Source: Eubacteriaceae bacterium
GTDB taxonomy: Bacteria > Bacillota > Clostridia > Lachnospirales > Lachnospiraceae
Direction: 5' to 3'
DNA: 45,445 bases
Assembly (NCBI GenBank): GCA_910574915.1
Contig: CAJTCR010000043.1
Location: forward strand, 1-45,445
A program made the position numbers and the translations under genes. The first letter of the stretch is position 1, and the number at the start of each line of letters is the position of its first letter. Below, piece after piece: positions 45,370 to 45,445 of this stretch. The notes under the pieces were generated by a model. The model was not told where the DNA came from. It did no database searches and saw nothing but the letters and a program-made list of their open reading frames with translations.

Positions 45370-45408
45370 TAAATCATTTTCTGATATCATTAGACAGAGG
45401 TGAAAAAT

Positions 45409-45445
45409 ATGGAGATAAAAGAATTGATAGATTTATTACCAAAAG
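45409..45445 (+). CDS. start of an AT-rich gene, cut by window end
   Basis: ATG 45409 with AGAGGTG upstream; 12 codons are visible (MEIKELIDLLPK) in AT-rich DNA. Too short to recognise. It is the first gene of whatever was inserted after about 45344. Confidence 0.45.
   Translation, partial: MEIKELIDLLPK

Noticed and set aside
1..45445. CRISPR array
   Set aside because: No regularly spaced identical repeats with unique spacers; the four repeats at 17-19.5 kb are promoters separated by genes.

Overview
The window looks like a chromosome segment of a gut-type Firmicute (Clostridia, most like Lachnospiraceae or a relative). Evidence is AGGAGG-type ribosome binding sites, TTGACA/TATAAT promoters, and families typical of integrative elements and prophages in that group (KilA-N, TTRAP, DUF6033, DUF3825, ArpU/DUF1492-like). 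No rRNA, canonical tRNA or core chromosomal gene is visible, so the exact taxon stays open. Family names are assigned from memory of motifs; no search was run.

Layout. (1) 1-1790: a minus-strand stability operon (ParA ATPase, 49-aa basic protein, KilA-N protein) behind a promoter with two direct repeats. (2) 1944-3863: an IS1634-type insertion sequence whose transposase is broken by two single-base losses in A-runs. (3) 3899-6285: minus-strand accessory genes, including a MazF/PemK toxin gene broken by an exact 104-bp tandem duplication. (4) 5890-7296: strong inverted repeats and a relaxase gene lacking its N-terminus. (5) 7447-14087: an AgrA/AgrC-like LytTR two-component system followed by DUF6033-type and unrecognised proteins. 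Matching 21-bp-spaced direct repeats lie upstream of the regulator and upstream of the first target gene. (6) 14228-16560: remnants of an integrative element (TTRAP, two tail-sharing proteins, one frameshifted) and a complete hicAB toxin-antitoxin operon.

(7) 16859-19500: four minus-strand genes (SprT-like protease, two unknowns, a virulence-related-domain protein). Each has its own terminator and the same promoter-like repeat with invariant spacing; two copies are framed by perfect 13-bp inverted repeats. (8) 19561-29320: an HTH/LysR regulator pair and a nine-gene operon of lipoprotein esterases, flavodoxins, an iron alcohol dehydrogenase, an aldo/keto reductase, a carboxymuconolactone decarboxylase-cupin fusion and a DUF4405 membrane cytochrome-like protein. 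The set suggests redox or detoxification chemistry partly outside the membrane. (9) 29475-45345: a GC-richer phage-type block with sigma-like regulators, SNF2 helicase, family A DNA polymerase, primase-helicase, VRR-NUC nuclease, ArpU-like regulator, HNH endonuclease, small terminase, ParB-like protein and two tandem Mom-type DNA-modification genes, then a tRNA-like element. An AT-rich gene of unknown function sits in this block on the opposite strand, and a second AT-rich insertion appears to cut the block at about 45.34 kb.

Most interesting: the repeated promoter cassettes at 17-19.5 kb, the LytTR-DUF6033 module with its operators, the tandem Mom pair next to a ParB-like gene, the lipoprotein flavodoxin-esterase operon, and the duplication-inactivated MazF.
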